Positions 1-7,525 of a stretch of DNA of 23,952 nt are shown here, piece by piece. The notes under the pieces are model-generated. The model did no database searches, was not told where the DNA came from, and was given only the letters and a program-made list of their open reading frames with translations. The stretch comes from JACCZZ01 sp044227805 (lineage in GTDB: Bacteria > Bacteroidota > Bacteroidia > Chitinophagales > UBA10324), in assembly GCA_044227805.1 (NCBI GenBank), contig JBGAWA010000066.1, forward strand, positions 1 through 23,952, in the 5' to 3' direction. Made by a program: the position numbers and the translations under genes. How positions within the stretch are numbered: position 1 is the stretch's first letter; each line of letters starts with the position of its first letter.

Positions 1-33
1 TTGCTTCCAGTGTTGTGCTTAATGCTGAAAGCT

Positions 34-64
34 AATCAAAAGGGGTGGCCATGTGCCACCCCTT
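34..64 (-). terminator. Intrinsic terminator after sdhB
   Basis: A perfect 10-bp inverted repeat (AAGGGGTGGC / GCCACCCCTT, 40-49 and 55-64) with a 5-nt loop lies 33 bases past the sdhB stop. On the minus strand it is followed by TTTTGATT. The position and the GC-rich stem fit a rho-independent terminator for sdhCAB. The plus-strand flank is also T-rich, so it could work in both directions. Confidence 0.85.
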
Positions 65-97
65 AGTTTTATTTTTGTCGGACAATAGTGATTTTAA

Positions 98-847
98 TTA
101 TTTGTTTTCAGTAAGACTTGCCCACAGATACTCGCGATTGAGTCGTGCAATATTCATTGCTGAGATTTCCTTTGGACACTCGGCCTCACAAGCCAATGTA
201 TTGGTACAACTCCCGAATCCTTCAATGTCCATTTGTTTCACCATATTCAGTACACGCTGACCACGTTCCGGCTCACCTTGTGGCAATAGGGCAAGATGCG
301 ACACCTTGGCACCTACAAATAACATGGCTGACGAATTTTTGCACGCCGCTACGCAGGCCCCGCATCCTATACAGGCAGCAGCTTCAAAAGCCAGGTCTGA
401 CTTTTCCTTTTCTACTAGAATAGCATTTGCGTCGGGTGACTGGCCGGTATTGACGGAAACAAATCCGCCGGCAGCAATAATCCTGTCGAAGGCAGACCGG
501 TCGGTGATAAGATCGCGCAGCACCGGAAATCCTTTCGCGCGCCAGGGTTCCACGGTGATGGTGTCACCCTCTTTAAAATGCCGCATGTGCAGCTGGCATG
601 TGGTGGTAGCCTTCATCGGTCCATGCGGACGGCCATTGATGACCATGCTGCAGGTTCCGCAAATGCCTTCCCGGCAATCGTGATCAAACGCCACCGGCTC
701 TTTGCCTTCATTGATCAACTGATCATTCAAAACATCAAACATCTCCAGGAAAGAAGCATGCTCATCTACATTGGCGAGCTGATAGGTTTCGAAACTTCCT
801 TTGTCATCCCGGTTTTTCTGGCGCCAGACTTTGAGGGTTAATTTCAT
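98..847 (-). CDS. sdhB: Succinate dehydrogenase/fumarate reductase iron-sulfur subunit
   Basis: Carries electrons from the flavoprotein to the quinone site of complex II through three iron-sulfur clusters, on the cytoplasmic face of the inner membrane. The 249-residue length is normal for the family. An N-terminal ferredoxin-like domain holds the [2Fe-2S] ligands Cys58, Cys63, Cys66 and Cys84. A C-terminal domain holds a CxxCxxCxxxC motif from Cys159 to Cys169 and a second cysteine group (CTNTLACEAECP), which together bind the [4Fe-4S] and [3Fe-4S] centres. It is the last gene of sdhC-sdhA-sdhB, separated from sdhA by a 281-bp gap, which is wide for this operon. The strong hairpin just downstream ends the transcript. 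Dehydrogenase and fumarate reductase directions cannot be told apart from sequence, but an aerobic-type Bacteroidota would use it mainly as succinate:menaquinone oxidoreductase. Confidence 0.97.
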   Translation of the reverse strand: MKLTLKVWRQKNRDDKGSFETYQLANVDEHASFLEMFDVLNDQLINEGKEPVAFDHDCREGICGTCSMVINGRPHGPMKATTTCQLHMRHFKEGDTITVEPWRAKGFPVLRDLITDRSAFDRIIAAGGFVSVNTGQSPDANAILVEKEKSDLAFEAAACIGCGACVAACKNSSAMLFVGAKVSHLALLPQGEPERGQRVLNMVKQMDIEGFGSCTNTLACEAECPKEISAMNIARLNREYLWASLTENK

Positions 848-1128
848 GGTAGTGAAATTGTTAAATTGTATAACAGGTTAATTGTTCTGCCGGTATTCAT
901 TTTCTAGCTGACATTTACCATTGAAAAATCAGCATTGAATGAGCTGCCATCCGGTTAGCGTCTGGGTTGTTAAGCTTCAAATGCGTTTCTGCTTTTTCTT
1001 CCACTTTTACGGTTTGAATATTTTCCTTGCGCAGACAAACTATTCAACCCGTATATTCATCAAACAACTATTAAAAACACCAACGCGTCTCATCCGCCTC
1101 ACGGCCTGCTCTCCATTAACCGGCTTGG
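848..1128. other. 281-bp gap inside the sdh operon
   Basis: No convincing ORF on either strand; the longest minus-strand ATG frame tried is under 20 codons. The only structure seen is an imperfect hairpin at 907-933 (GCTGA ... TCAGC arms around ATTTTTC-like tracts). It resembles a degenerate copy of the small GATTTTTC/GAAAAATC repeats found elsewhere in the window. Confidence 0.4.
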
Positions 1129-3045
1129 CTATTTGTAACTTCTTTGTGTCGGGTGAACCACCTCATATTTCAACTCTTCTTTATGCAGTGCGGCAGGGCT
1201 GTCATCACCCTTAAATTCATACGCACTCACATACATGAAAGCATCATCACGTCGCATGGCTTCCCCTTCAGGTGTCTGATATTCCGTTCTGAAATGGCCG
1301 CCACAGCTTTCTTCACGATTCAGTGCATCCTGCACCATCAGTTGTCCGAGTTCAATAAAATCCGCTACACGGCAGGCTTTCTCCAGTTCCTGGTTCAATT
1401 CGTTTTCCGTTCCGGGAACGCGAACATCACTCCAGAACGCTGACTTTATTTTTGCAATTTCCGCAGCTGCTCTCGTCAGGCTTTCGCGGCTGCGCGCCAT
1501 GCCGCAATCATCCCACATCACTTTTCCCAATTGTTTATGGAAATGGTCCACTGACTTGGAACCCTTATTGTTCACAAAAGCGGCCAGACGCTTCTTGACC
1601 GATGCTTCCGCTTCCATAAACTCACTGCTGCCGGTATCAATTTTTCCAGACATGATTTCACCGGACAGGTATTCGCCGATTGTATAAGGCAACACAAAGT
1701 AACCGTCAGCAAGGCCCTGCATAAGGGCAGAAGCTCCCAGCCTGTTTGCACCATGATCAGAGAAATTACATTCGCCTGTGGCATATAAACCGGGCACTGT
1801 AGTCATCAGGTTATAATCTACCCACAAGCCGCCCATCGTATAGTGCACAGCAGGATAGATCATCATCGGCGTGGAATAAGGATCTTCACCGGTGATCTTT
1901 TCATACATCTCGAAGAGGTTTCCATAACGTGCACTCACCACATCTTTACCCAATCGCTTGATGGCATCTGCAAAATCAAGAAAAACAGCGAGGCCCGTTG
2001 CACCGACACCTCTGCCTTCATCACAAACTTCTTTTGCTGCGCGTGAGGCAATGTCACGCGGCACGAGGTTTCCAAATGAAGGATATTTTCTCTCCAGGTA
2101 GTAGTCACGTTCCGCTTCCGGAATATCAGCGGCTGCGCGCTTATCGCCTTTTGCTTTGGGAACCCATACCCTTCCATCATTGCGCAGCGACTCACTCATC
2201 AGGGTCAGTTTTGACTGGTAGTCACCATGCTGCGGTAAGCAGGTAGGATGTATTTGTGTGAAGCAGGGGTTGCCGAAGAAAGCGCCCTTTTTGTAGGCGC
2301 GCCAGATAGCGGTAGTATTACAGCCCATGGCATTGGTGGAGAGGAAGAAAACATTTCCATAACCTCCGGTGGCCAGCACCACGGCATGTGCACCATGCCG
2401 TTGAATTTCTCCCGTTACAAGGTCACGGACGATGATACCCACTGCCTTTCCATTCTTGATCACCACTTCCAGCATTTCATGCCGTGTATATAACGTCGCA
2501 TTCTTTAAACCCACCTGTCTTTCCAGCGCCTGATAAGCGCCGATCAGTAACTGTTGTCCCGTTTGTCCACGGGCATAAAACGTACGGGAGACCTGTACTC
2601 CGCCAAAAGACCGGTTGTCAAGAAGGCCGCCATATTCACGTGCAAAAGGCACTCCCTGTGCCACACATTGATCAATAATACTCACGCTTGCTTCAGCCAG
2701 CCTGTACACATTGGCTTCCCGCGCACGATAGTCACCACCTTTGATAGTATCGTAAAACAAACGATAAATACTGTCGCCATCGTTACGATAGTTTTTTGCA
2801 GCGTTAATTCCACCCTGCGCTGCTATGGAATGCGCTCTTCGGGCGCTATCCTGGAAACAGAAAGCCTTTACGTTGTACCCCAGCTCAGCCAGTGATGCGG
2901 CAGCCGAAGCACCGGCCAGCCCGGTTCCAACCACTATCACATCTAACTTTCTCTTGTTCGCAGGGCTCACCAGCTTTACGGTTGAGCGATAATTTGTCCA
3001 TTTATTTTCCAGCGGACCGGCAGGAATTTTTGCATCTAATGCCAT
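1129..3045 (-). CDS. sdhA: Succinate dehydrogenase/fumarate reductase flavoprotein subunit
   Basis: The catalytic subunit of complex II: it oxidises succinate to fumarate (or the reverse) on covalently bound FAD at the cytoplasmic side of the membrane. Visible features are the N-terminal dinucleotide-binding motif VVGTGLAGASAAASL (Gly40, Gly42, Gly45) and RRAHSIAAQGG, whose His72 is the expected covalent FAD attachment site. There is also the HPT substrate-binding stretch of the capping-domain family and a C-terminal helical domain with CGGHFRTEYQTPEGEAMRRD. The 638-residue length fits the long SdhA/FrdA form used with diheme type-B SdhC. It starts 10 bp after the sdhC stop, so the two are probably translated from one message. 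The first ATG (3045) is kept because the residues before the FAD motif match the usual N-terminal extension of Bacteroidota SdhA. Confidence 0.97.
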   Translation of the reverse strand: MALDAKIPAGPLENKWTNYRSTVKLVSPANKRKLDVIVVGTGLAGASAAASLAELGYNVKAFCFQDSARRAHSIAAQGGINAAKNYRNDGDSIYRLFYDTIKGGDYRAREANVYRLAEASVSIIDQCVAQGVPFAREYGGLLDNRSFGGVQVSRTFYARGQTGQQLLIGAYQALERQVGLKNATLYTRHEMLEVVIKNGKAVGIIVRDLVTGEIQRHGAHAVVLATGGYGNVFFLSTNAMGCNTTAIWRAYKKGAFFGNPCFTQIHPTCLPQHGDYQSKLTLMSESLRNDGRVWVPKAKGDKRAAADIPEAERDYYLERKYPSFGNLVPRDIASRAAKEVCDEGRGVGATGLAVFLDFADAIKRLGKDVVSARYGNLFEMYEKITGEDPYSTPMMIYPAVHYTMGGLWVDYNLMTTVPGLYATGECNFSDHGANRLGASALMQGLADGYFVLPYTIGEYLSGEIMSGKIDTGSSEFMEAEASVKKRLAAFVNNKGSKSVDHFHKQLGKVMWDDCGMARSRESLTRAAAEIAKIKSAFWSDVRVPGTENELNQELEKACRVADFIELGQLMVQDALNREESCGGHFRTEYQTPEGEAMRRDDAFMYVSAYEFKGDDSPAALHKEELKYEVVHPTQRSYK

Positions 3046-3055
3046 TGCGGACGAA

Positions 3056-3742
3056 TCATTTTAAGAGTTGAACCAAATACCAGTAAACAGGTAAAAACAT
3101 AAATCCACCGGTAATAACGATGGTGTAAATTTTCCCGAGACCTTCTATGGCCGGTGTGTATTTTGAATGCATGAGGCCTAATGAGCGAAACGCGCTTTGG
3201 AAACCATGCCACAAATGATAACCTAATCCGAACATCGCCACGAAGTAGAGCAATGCGTATGGAAACTGGCCGAAGGCACCTACGGTTTCTTTAAAGAGAT
3301 TAACATTCCCATTTGCATCAATGCCGAAATCTTCATCGCCGAATTTCAGTTCATAAAAAAAATCTTTCAGGTGAATCACCAGGAAAATCAGAATGACGAC
3401 TCCCAGCACTCCCATGTTACGTGAATACCACTTGCTGTTGGCAGCGCCTGCAGAAACCGCATACTTAACGGGCCGTGACTGCCTGTTCTGATAGGATATA
3501 ATAGCAGCCTGAATGATATGTATGATGAATCCGGCAAACAGGACATACTCCATCACCTTTATCAGGAGGTTAGTCTCCATAAAATGGGTGAACGCATTAA
3601 ATGTAAGCCCGTTGTCGGGGATCAGCGTAAGCAGGTTACCACTTAAATGTACGATGAGAAAGGAGCAAAGAAAAAGACCTGTAATCGACATTACAAATTT
3701 TCTTCCAAGGGTAGATGTAAACATGGCAGTAACCCAGCTCAT
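3056..3742 (-). CDS. sdhC: Succinate dehydrogenase cytochrome b subunit, diheme type
   Basis: The membrane anchor of complex II; it binds two haems b and the menaquinone site. The 228 residues contain about five hydrophobic segments (around 18-40, 60-85, 110-128, 162-180 and 205-227). Histidines suited to haem ligation lie in or next to them: His32, His75, His124, His176 and His179. A single long cytochrome b subunit with no separate SdhD, together with the C-A-B order, is the type-B arrangement of Bacteroidota and Epsilonproteobacteria. It is the first gene of the operon. A TAnnTTTG element 76 bp upstream may be its promoter. Which histidines bind haem is inferred from family knowledge, not shown here. 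Confidence 0.94.
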   Translation of the reverse strand: MSWVTAMFTSTLGRKFVMSITGLFLCSFLIVHLSGNLLTLIPDNGLTFNAFTHFMETNLLIKVMEYVLFAGFIIHIIQAAIISYQNRQSRPVKYAVSAGAANSKWYSRNMGVLGVVILIFLVIHLKDFFYELKFGDEDFGIDANGNVNLFKETVGAFGQFPYALLYFVAMFGLGYHLWHGFQSAFRSLGLMHSKYTPAIEGLGKIYTIVITGGFMFLPVYWYLVQLLK

Positions 3743-3817
3743 GAATGATATTGGTTTTTAAGTGAAGAGGTATGAGAAAGTTTGCGTTGCGTATAGTAGC
3801 TGTAAATACTCACACCG

Positions 3818-3825
3818 CAAAATTA
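3818..3825 (-). promoter_or_regulatory. Possible sdhCAB promoter -7 element
   Basis: TAATTTTG on the minus strand matches the Bacteroidota -7 consensus TAnnTTTG and lies 76 bp before the sdhC ATG. At the expected distance upstream there is only a weak TTCA instead of TTTG, so this call rests on one element. Confidence 0.35.
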
Positions 3826-4039
3826 ATTCACGAACGCTAATGTAGTGAATGGAAATGAAAGAAATCCTGCCTCCGGCCTGAATGCGCCAATTGATTTGAT
3901 GTTACAGAATCATGAATCCACGCGCAGTAAACTCAATGAACAGCTCCAAATGATTATCATTATTCCCAATAATTATTTGCAAATTTGTAAATGATCCGGT
4001 TGTCAGACTATTAATTACTGAAAACAAAAAATTAAACAC

Positions 4040-4630
4040 ATGCAACGTATTTACTTCGCTCTCATGATCTGCTGGGGCTTCTTCTTCCAACAGGCGGCAT
4101 TCGCCCAGGATGAAAAGAAGAGTGAATTCTCCATACAGGCTGGATTGAACTGGAATAATCCAATTGTTGAGGAAGATGAATTTATTACCGACAGTAAAGC
4201 CGGTTACCAGATTGGCCTGTCCTATATGCGCGGCAAACATTTTTGGTGGCAAACAGGTTTGCATTATTATCATCTTGCTTCCACTTTTGTACCTGTAAAC
4301 AGTTCTGTGATTGGCGATGTATCTTATTCAGAAATAAAGGTTCCGCTATTGGCTGGGTTAAGCCTGCTGCCCACTACCAATGATGTATTCAATATCCGCG
4401 TCTTTGCGGGAGCTTTGCCAGGCGTTGTTGTTGGAAAAAAGACAGATGATAAACTCAATATTGAAGAGGATGACATGTCCGGTTTTCATTTTGATCCAAC
4501 CATCGGACTCGATGTGGATGTGCTGATCGTAAGTGCCAGGGTTGGATATTCCTACGGTATCAGTGGGATCTTGAAGGACTATAAGTCAAACCCATCTTAT
4601 TTGTATTTGTATCTCGGGATCGGATTCTGA
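4040..4630 (+). CDS. Outer-membrane beta-barrel protein (PorT/OMP_b-brl type)
   Basis: A small secreted protein predicted to fold as an eight-stranded barrel in the outer membrane; substrate and role are unknown. A Sec signal peptide covers about residues 1-22 (charged start, hydrophobic core, AFA before the cut at Q/D). The mature part alternates hydrophobic and polar residues in strand-like segments (EFSIQAGLNW, YQIGLSYMRG, FWWQTGLHYYHL, IKVPLLAGLSL, VRVFAGALPGV-like, ARVGYSYGISG). It ends in phenylalanine (YLYLGIGF), the usual C-terminal aromatic of barrel proteins. The 196-residue length suits the family. It is a single gene on the plus strand, and no good TAnnTTTG promoter was found upstream. 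An AT-rich palindrome 70 bp downstream may end the transcript. Confidence 0.8.
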   Translation: MQRIYFALMICWGFFFQQAAFAQDEKKSEFSIQAGLNWNNPIVEEDEFITDSKAGYQIGLSYMRGKHFWWQTGLHYYHLASTFVPVNSSVIGDVSYSEIKVPLLAGLSLLPTTNDVFNIRVFAGALPGVVVGKKTDDKLNIEEDDMSGFHFDPTIGLDVDVLIVSARVGYSYGISGILKDYKSNPSYLYLYLGIGF

Positions 4631-4700
4631 AAAGGTACTGTAAAAGTCAGCTTATCTTCGTTTCAATCTCTCTGAGTTGACATTAATTGATGTCCGGACC

Positions 4701-4719
4701 ATTCAGTTTAAAACTGAAT
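4701..4719 (+). terminator. AT-rich palindrome, possible weak terminator
   Basis: ATTCAGTTT / AAACTGAAT is a perfect 9-bp inverted repeat with a 1-nt centre, 70 bp after the barrel-protein stop and followed by a weak T-containing stretch. The stem is AT-rich and there is no real T-tract, so termination is only a possibility. Confidence 0.3.
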
Positions 4720-4755
4720 TATCTTTCACAAACAGCCAGGAAATCAGCACCTTTT

Positions 4756-4816
4756 CAACCCTGATTTCTCCTTTGAAAAATCGCCCTCATTCGGGTTTGC
4801 AGGTTATCATGAGGGC
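4756..4816. repeat. Intergenic structured repeat, copy A
   Basis: CAACCC leads into GATTTCTC-CTTT-GAAAAATC (one mismatch in the hairpin). Next comes an 8-bp stem GCCCTCAT / ATGAGGGC (4783-4790 and 4809-4816) with an 18-nt loop that contains GGGTTT. It shares the GATTTTTC/GAAAAATC core with four other intergenic sites in this window and the CCCTCAT stem with copy D. It sits directly upstream of the DUF721 gene. Confidence 0.6.
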
Positions 4817-4844
4817 TTAATGTTTCTTTATCTAATTTCACTGT

Positions 4845-5135
4845 ATGAAGCGCCAGAATGATCAGCCGATAAAAGAAGTGATTGCCGAATTGCTGCATTC
4901 CTATCGTCTCAAAGAAAAGATTAATGAAGTAAGACTGCTGCAACACTGGGAAGAGTTGTTCGGCAAGACAATTTCAAAATACACGGAAAAAATATTTGTG
5001 AGCAATAAAACCCTTTATCTTACCATCAGCTCGGCACCGCTGCGGCAGGAATTGATGTACAGCCGCAAAACAATGGTGGAACGGATCAATGAAGCGATCG
5101 AAAAAGATTTTATCAGGGAAGTGGTGGTGAGATAA
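4845..5135 (+). CDS. DUF721 (DciA-like) protein
   Basis: A 96-residue protein of the DUF721 family, whose studied bacterial members (DciA) help load the replicative helicase DnaB; that role is carried over by family only. The whole protein is one domain: an N-terminal helix (IKEVIAELLHSYRLKEKINE), the family's HWEELFGKTISKYTEKIFV segment, then the strand pair LYLTISSAPLRQELMYSR and a C-terminal helix ending VVVR. Bacteroidota versions are this short. A copy of the intergenic repeat ends 28 bp before the ATG. The next gene starts 22 bp after the stop on the same strand, so the two may be cotranscribed, although no shared function is obvious. Confidence 0.85.
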   Translation: MKRQNDQPIKEVIAELLHSYRLKEKINEVRLLQHWEELFGKTISKYTEKIFVSNKTLYLTISSAPLRQELMYSRKTMVERINEAIEKDFIREVVVR

Positions 5136-5157
5136 GCGTGATAAAATTCCAAAAAAA

Positions 5158-5604
5158 ATGATGTCGCCAGGAAATGCAACGACTGTCCTTATGCTGGTAC
5201 TCACGGTGATACTTTCCGGTACCTGTAGTCAATCGCCGGAGAAATTTGTTTCTGCAGCCCAAGTTGAAACACTCCTCCGGCAACAGTCTTCCATCAATGA
5301 AAAGAAGCTGCAGCAACTCAGACAATTTGGTGTTGATGAGAAAAGTGGGATCAGCGTCGATTTTTTCTTTGCCACCGATGATTCACTGAAAGCATTGCGG
5401 CTTGCTGATGAACTTACTGCATTACAATATCATATGAATGCCATACATCCGTCTTCGAACAACCGGTTATTATATGTTGCATCAGGCAGCAGTTCAAGAA
5501 TGGTGATGAATCTGCCATCCATCAATGCCTGGACGGATTCGATGTATCATATGGGATTCAGGAACGATTGCCTCTTTAGCGGATGGAACCCGGTTACTGA
5601 ATAA
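5158..5604 (+). CDS. Exported RraB-like (RNase E inhibitor domain) protein
   Basis: 148 residues. Residues 1-22 form a hydrophobic export signal ending SGTCSQ, which is close to but not a clean lipobox, so the protein is exported and perhaps a lipoprotein. The rest resembles the RraB family: a helix (EKKLQQLRQFG), the GVDEKSGISVDFFFATDD strand, ADELTALQYHMN, and a C-terminal YHMGFRNDCLFSGWNPVTE, matching the family's ending in a DGW-type motif. Classical RraB binds RNase E in the cytoplasm. An exported version cannot do that, so the domain is probably used for something else here, and no function is claimed. The gene follows the DUF721 gene by 22 bp and converges on the symporter, with only 3 bp between the two stops. 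Confidence 0.65.
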   Translation: MMSPGNATTVLMLVLTVILSGTCSQSPEKFVSAAQVETLLRQQSSINEKKLQQLRQFGVDEKSGISVDFFFATDDSLKALRLADELTALQYHMNAIHPSSNNRLLYVASGSSSRMVMNLPSINAWTDSMYHMGFRNDCLFSGWNPVTE

Positions 5605-5607
5605 AAG

Positions 5608-7311
5608 TTATCCGCCCGCGGCTTTGGAAGGGAAGAAACCTGTATGCTGCAACAGCCAGGATAATATCATCACCGCGAGGCAGCCGATCAGGTTGAGCCA
5701 GAGAAAAGCCACCACATTTTGTGCATACAGGCCAATCACCAGCAGCTCAGTAACAATGGCAGCGATGAATACAGCGGAACCGCTTACCTTCTTCAGAAAA
5801 AACGCGATGAGGAAAATGCCGAGAATATTTCCATAGAAAAGCGATCCCAGTACATTCACCGCCTCAATCAGGCTGCCGAGTTGATTGGCCAGCTGAGCCA
5901 CGCAAATCGCAAAAATTCCCCAGCCCAGCGTCGCCCACATTGAAACTCTTACATATTGTAACTGCGAGGCTTTGTTGTTGATGTTTCGCCGGTAGATGTC
6001 AATCACCGTAGTAGTTGCCAGTGAATTCAATTCGGCTGCTGTGGAGTTCCAGGAAGCGCAGAACACCACGGCGATCAGCAGCCCGACTAATCCTTTTGGT
6101 AAATACGTCAGCACAAACGTTAAGAAGATGTAATTTGTATCGTTGGTGTCAGCAGCCGGATCAGCTTCTTTTATCAGGGCAATCGCTTCAGCGCGTATCG
6201 TTTTTCCTTCCGCTTCGAGCGATTGCAATGCTCCCCGGGCGGCTGCTGTTTGCGTGGCATTGTCATGTTTTAATCCATCCAACAGATCAAATGCATATTG
6301 TTTTTTCAATAAGCTAATGGAATCATACTGATGATTGACTGACCGGAAAGAATCCGACAGCTCAGTGTTCATCACTTTCTCAATTTGCTTTGTGTTGAAA
6401 AAAACCGGTGCCGGTTGAAACTGGTAGAAAGCAAATACCAAGGCGCCAATGAGCAGTATCAGAAACTGCATGGGAATTTTCAACAGTCCATTCATCAGCA
6501 GGCCCAGCCTGCTTTCCCCTGTGGATTTACCTGCCAGGTAACGGCCAACCTGCGACTGATCAGTTCCGAAGTAAGAGAGCGAAAGAAAAAATCCGCCGAT
6601 GAGCCCGCTCCAGATGTTATAACGGTCGTTCCAGCTGAAGTTGGTGGTGATCACATTCGTTTTTCCCATCTTGCCTGCTACCTGCAATGCGTCCGTCAAC
6701 CCAACACCATCAGGCAACAGTCTTACCACCATCACCGCGGCTAAAAACATTCCTGCAAAAATCACCAGCAACTGCTGTATTTGTGTAACCGATACAGCCC
6801 TTGTGCCACCGAGCATGGTATAGGTAATCACCAGTCCACCCATAAAGATATTAGTCCAGTAGATATTCCAACCCAGTAAAGACGACAGCACGATAGATGG
6901 CGCATAGATCGTGAGCCCTGCGGCCAGCCCGCGTTGGGTAAGAAACAGCAATGCCGTGAGCGTGCGGGTTTTCAGATCAAACCGTTGCTCCAAAAATTCA
7001 TACGCGGTAAATATTTTCAGCTTGTGATAGATGGGAAGAAAGAAAGCCGACAGGAAGATCATCGCCAGCGGCAACCCGAAATAAAACTGCACGAAACGCA
7101 TACCATCGGTGTAAGCCTGTCCAGGCGCCGATAAAAAAGTGATGGCACTGGCCTGAGTGGCCATGACGGAGAAACCTACCTGGTACCATTTCAAGGAACG
7201 GTTGCCTAAAAAATAACTCTGAAGATTCTCATGACGCCTGCTCCTGTAGATACCATAGAGCAGGATCAGTGACAGTGTTCCACACAAAACAATCCAGTCT
7301 GGTGTGCTCAT
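5608..7311 (-). CDS. Sodium:solute symporter (SSS family)
   Basis: An inner-membrane, sodium-coupled transporter with the LeuT fold and about 13-14 hydrophobic helices; the substrate is unknown. Family features include the N-terminal GIYRSRRHENLQSYFLGNRS segment, the helix with ATQASAITFLSAPGQAYTDG, FLSLSYFGTDQSQVGRYLAGKS and CASWNSTAAELNSLATTTVIDIYRR. The start at 7311 (567 residues) is chosen because its ATG overlaps the stop of a 41-aa membrane ORF as ATGA. An upstream in-frame ATG at 7362 would add a poorly hydrophobic leader and run through that ORF. Residues of about 301-393 form a long hydrophilic, partly helical insert between two membrane segments, larger than in classical SSS proteins. 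It is last in the unit PIG-L protein, microprotein, symporter, which suggests uptake of a product of the secreted deacetylase (inference). Confidence 0.93.
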   Translation of the reverse strand: MSTPDWIVLCGTLSLILLYGIYRSRRHENLQSYFLGNRSLKWYQVGFSVMATQASAITFLSAPGQAYTDGMRFVQFYFGLPLAMIFLSAFFLPIYHKLKIFTAYEFLEQRFDLKTRTLTALLFLTQRGLAAGLTIYAPSIVLSSLLGWNIYWTNIFMGGLVITYTMLGGTRAVSVTQIQQLLVIFAGMFLAAVMVVRLLPDGVGLTDALQVAGKMGKTNVITTNFSWNDRYNIWSGLIGGFFLSLSYFGTDQSQVGRYLAGKSTGESRLGLLMNGLLKIPMQFLILLIGALVFAFYQFQPAPVFFNTKQIEKVMNTELSDSFRSVNHQYDSISLLKKQYAFDLLDGLKHDNATQTAAARGALQSLEAEGKTIRAEAIALIKEADPAADTNDTNYIFLTFVLTYLPKGLVGLLIAVVFCASWNSTAAELNSLATTTVIDIYRRNINNKASQLQYVRVSMWATLGWGIFAICVAQLANQLGSLIEAVNVLGSLFYGNILGIFLIAFFLKKVSGSAVFIAAIVTELLVIGLYAQNVVAFLWLNLIGCLAVMILSWLLQHTGFFPSKAAGG

Positions 7312-7433
7312 GAGAAGTGAACGGTGAACAGGTAAAATGCAATGATAAGCAGCAGCAGCCATCCTGCCACGAAGAGATAAAACTGCTTCCAGTTACGGAA
7401 AAATGGCGGCAACCTGTTTCCTTTCCCCGTCAT
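7308..7433 (-). CDS. 41-residue single-pass membrane microprotein
   Basis: A short ORF lying in the gap between the PIG-L gene and the symporter. The product begins MTGKGNRLPPFFRNWKQF (net positive), continues with one hydrophobic helix (about residues 19-37, with a run of leucines and isoleucines) and ends TVHFS. The positive end should stay in the cytoplasm, giving an N-in topology. Its TGA overlaps the symporter ATG (ATGA), the usual sign of translational coupling, so it is probably a small partner subunit of the transporter. Some sodium symporters of this superfamily do have tiny helper subunits, but I do not recognise this one as a named family. The frame is open upstream without an ATG back into the PIG-L gene, with a TTG at 7457 as the only alternative start noticed. 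Confidence 0.72.
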   Translation of the reverse strand: MTGKGNRLPPFFRNWKQFYLFVAGWLLLLIIAFYLFTVHFS

Positions 7434-7525
7434 GATCTTGGCTGTTTGGTAAGACAATATATCTGCGTTGGAGAAATCACGCGGACGCTTTTCGACAACA
7501 CGTTGTTTGACATCGACAAAAACAA

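Noticed and set aside
939..1214. Plus-strand 91-codon open frame opposite the end of sdhA
   Set aside because: Composition is not protein-like and it overlaps the certain sdhA gene; an antisense shadow.
7430..7513. A 27-codon minus-strand ORF just after the PIG-L gene whose stop overlaps the microprotein ATG as ATGA
   Set aside because: Its product has no hydrophobic or domain-like character and no other support; the overlap is probably chance.
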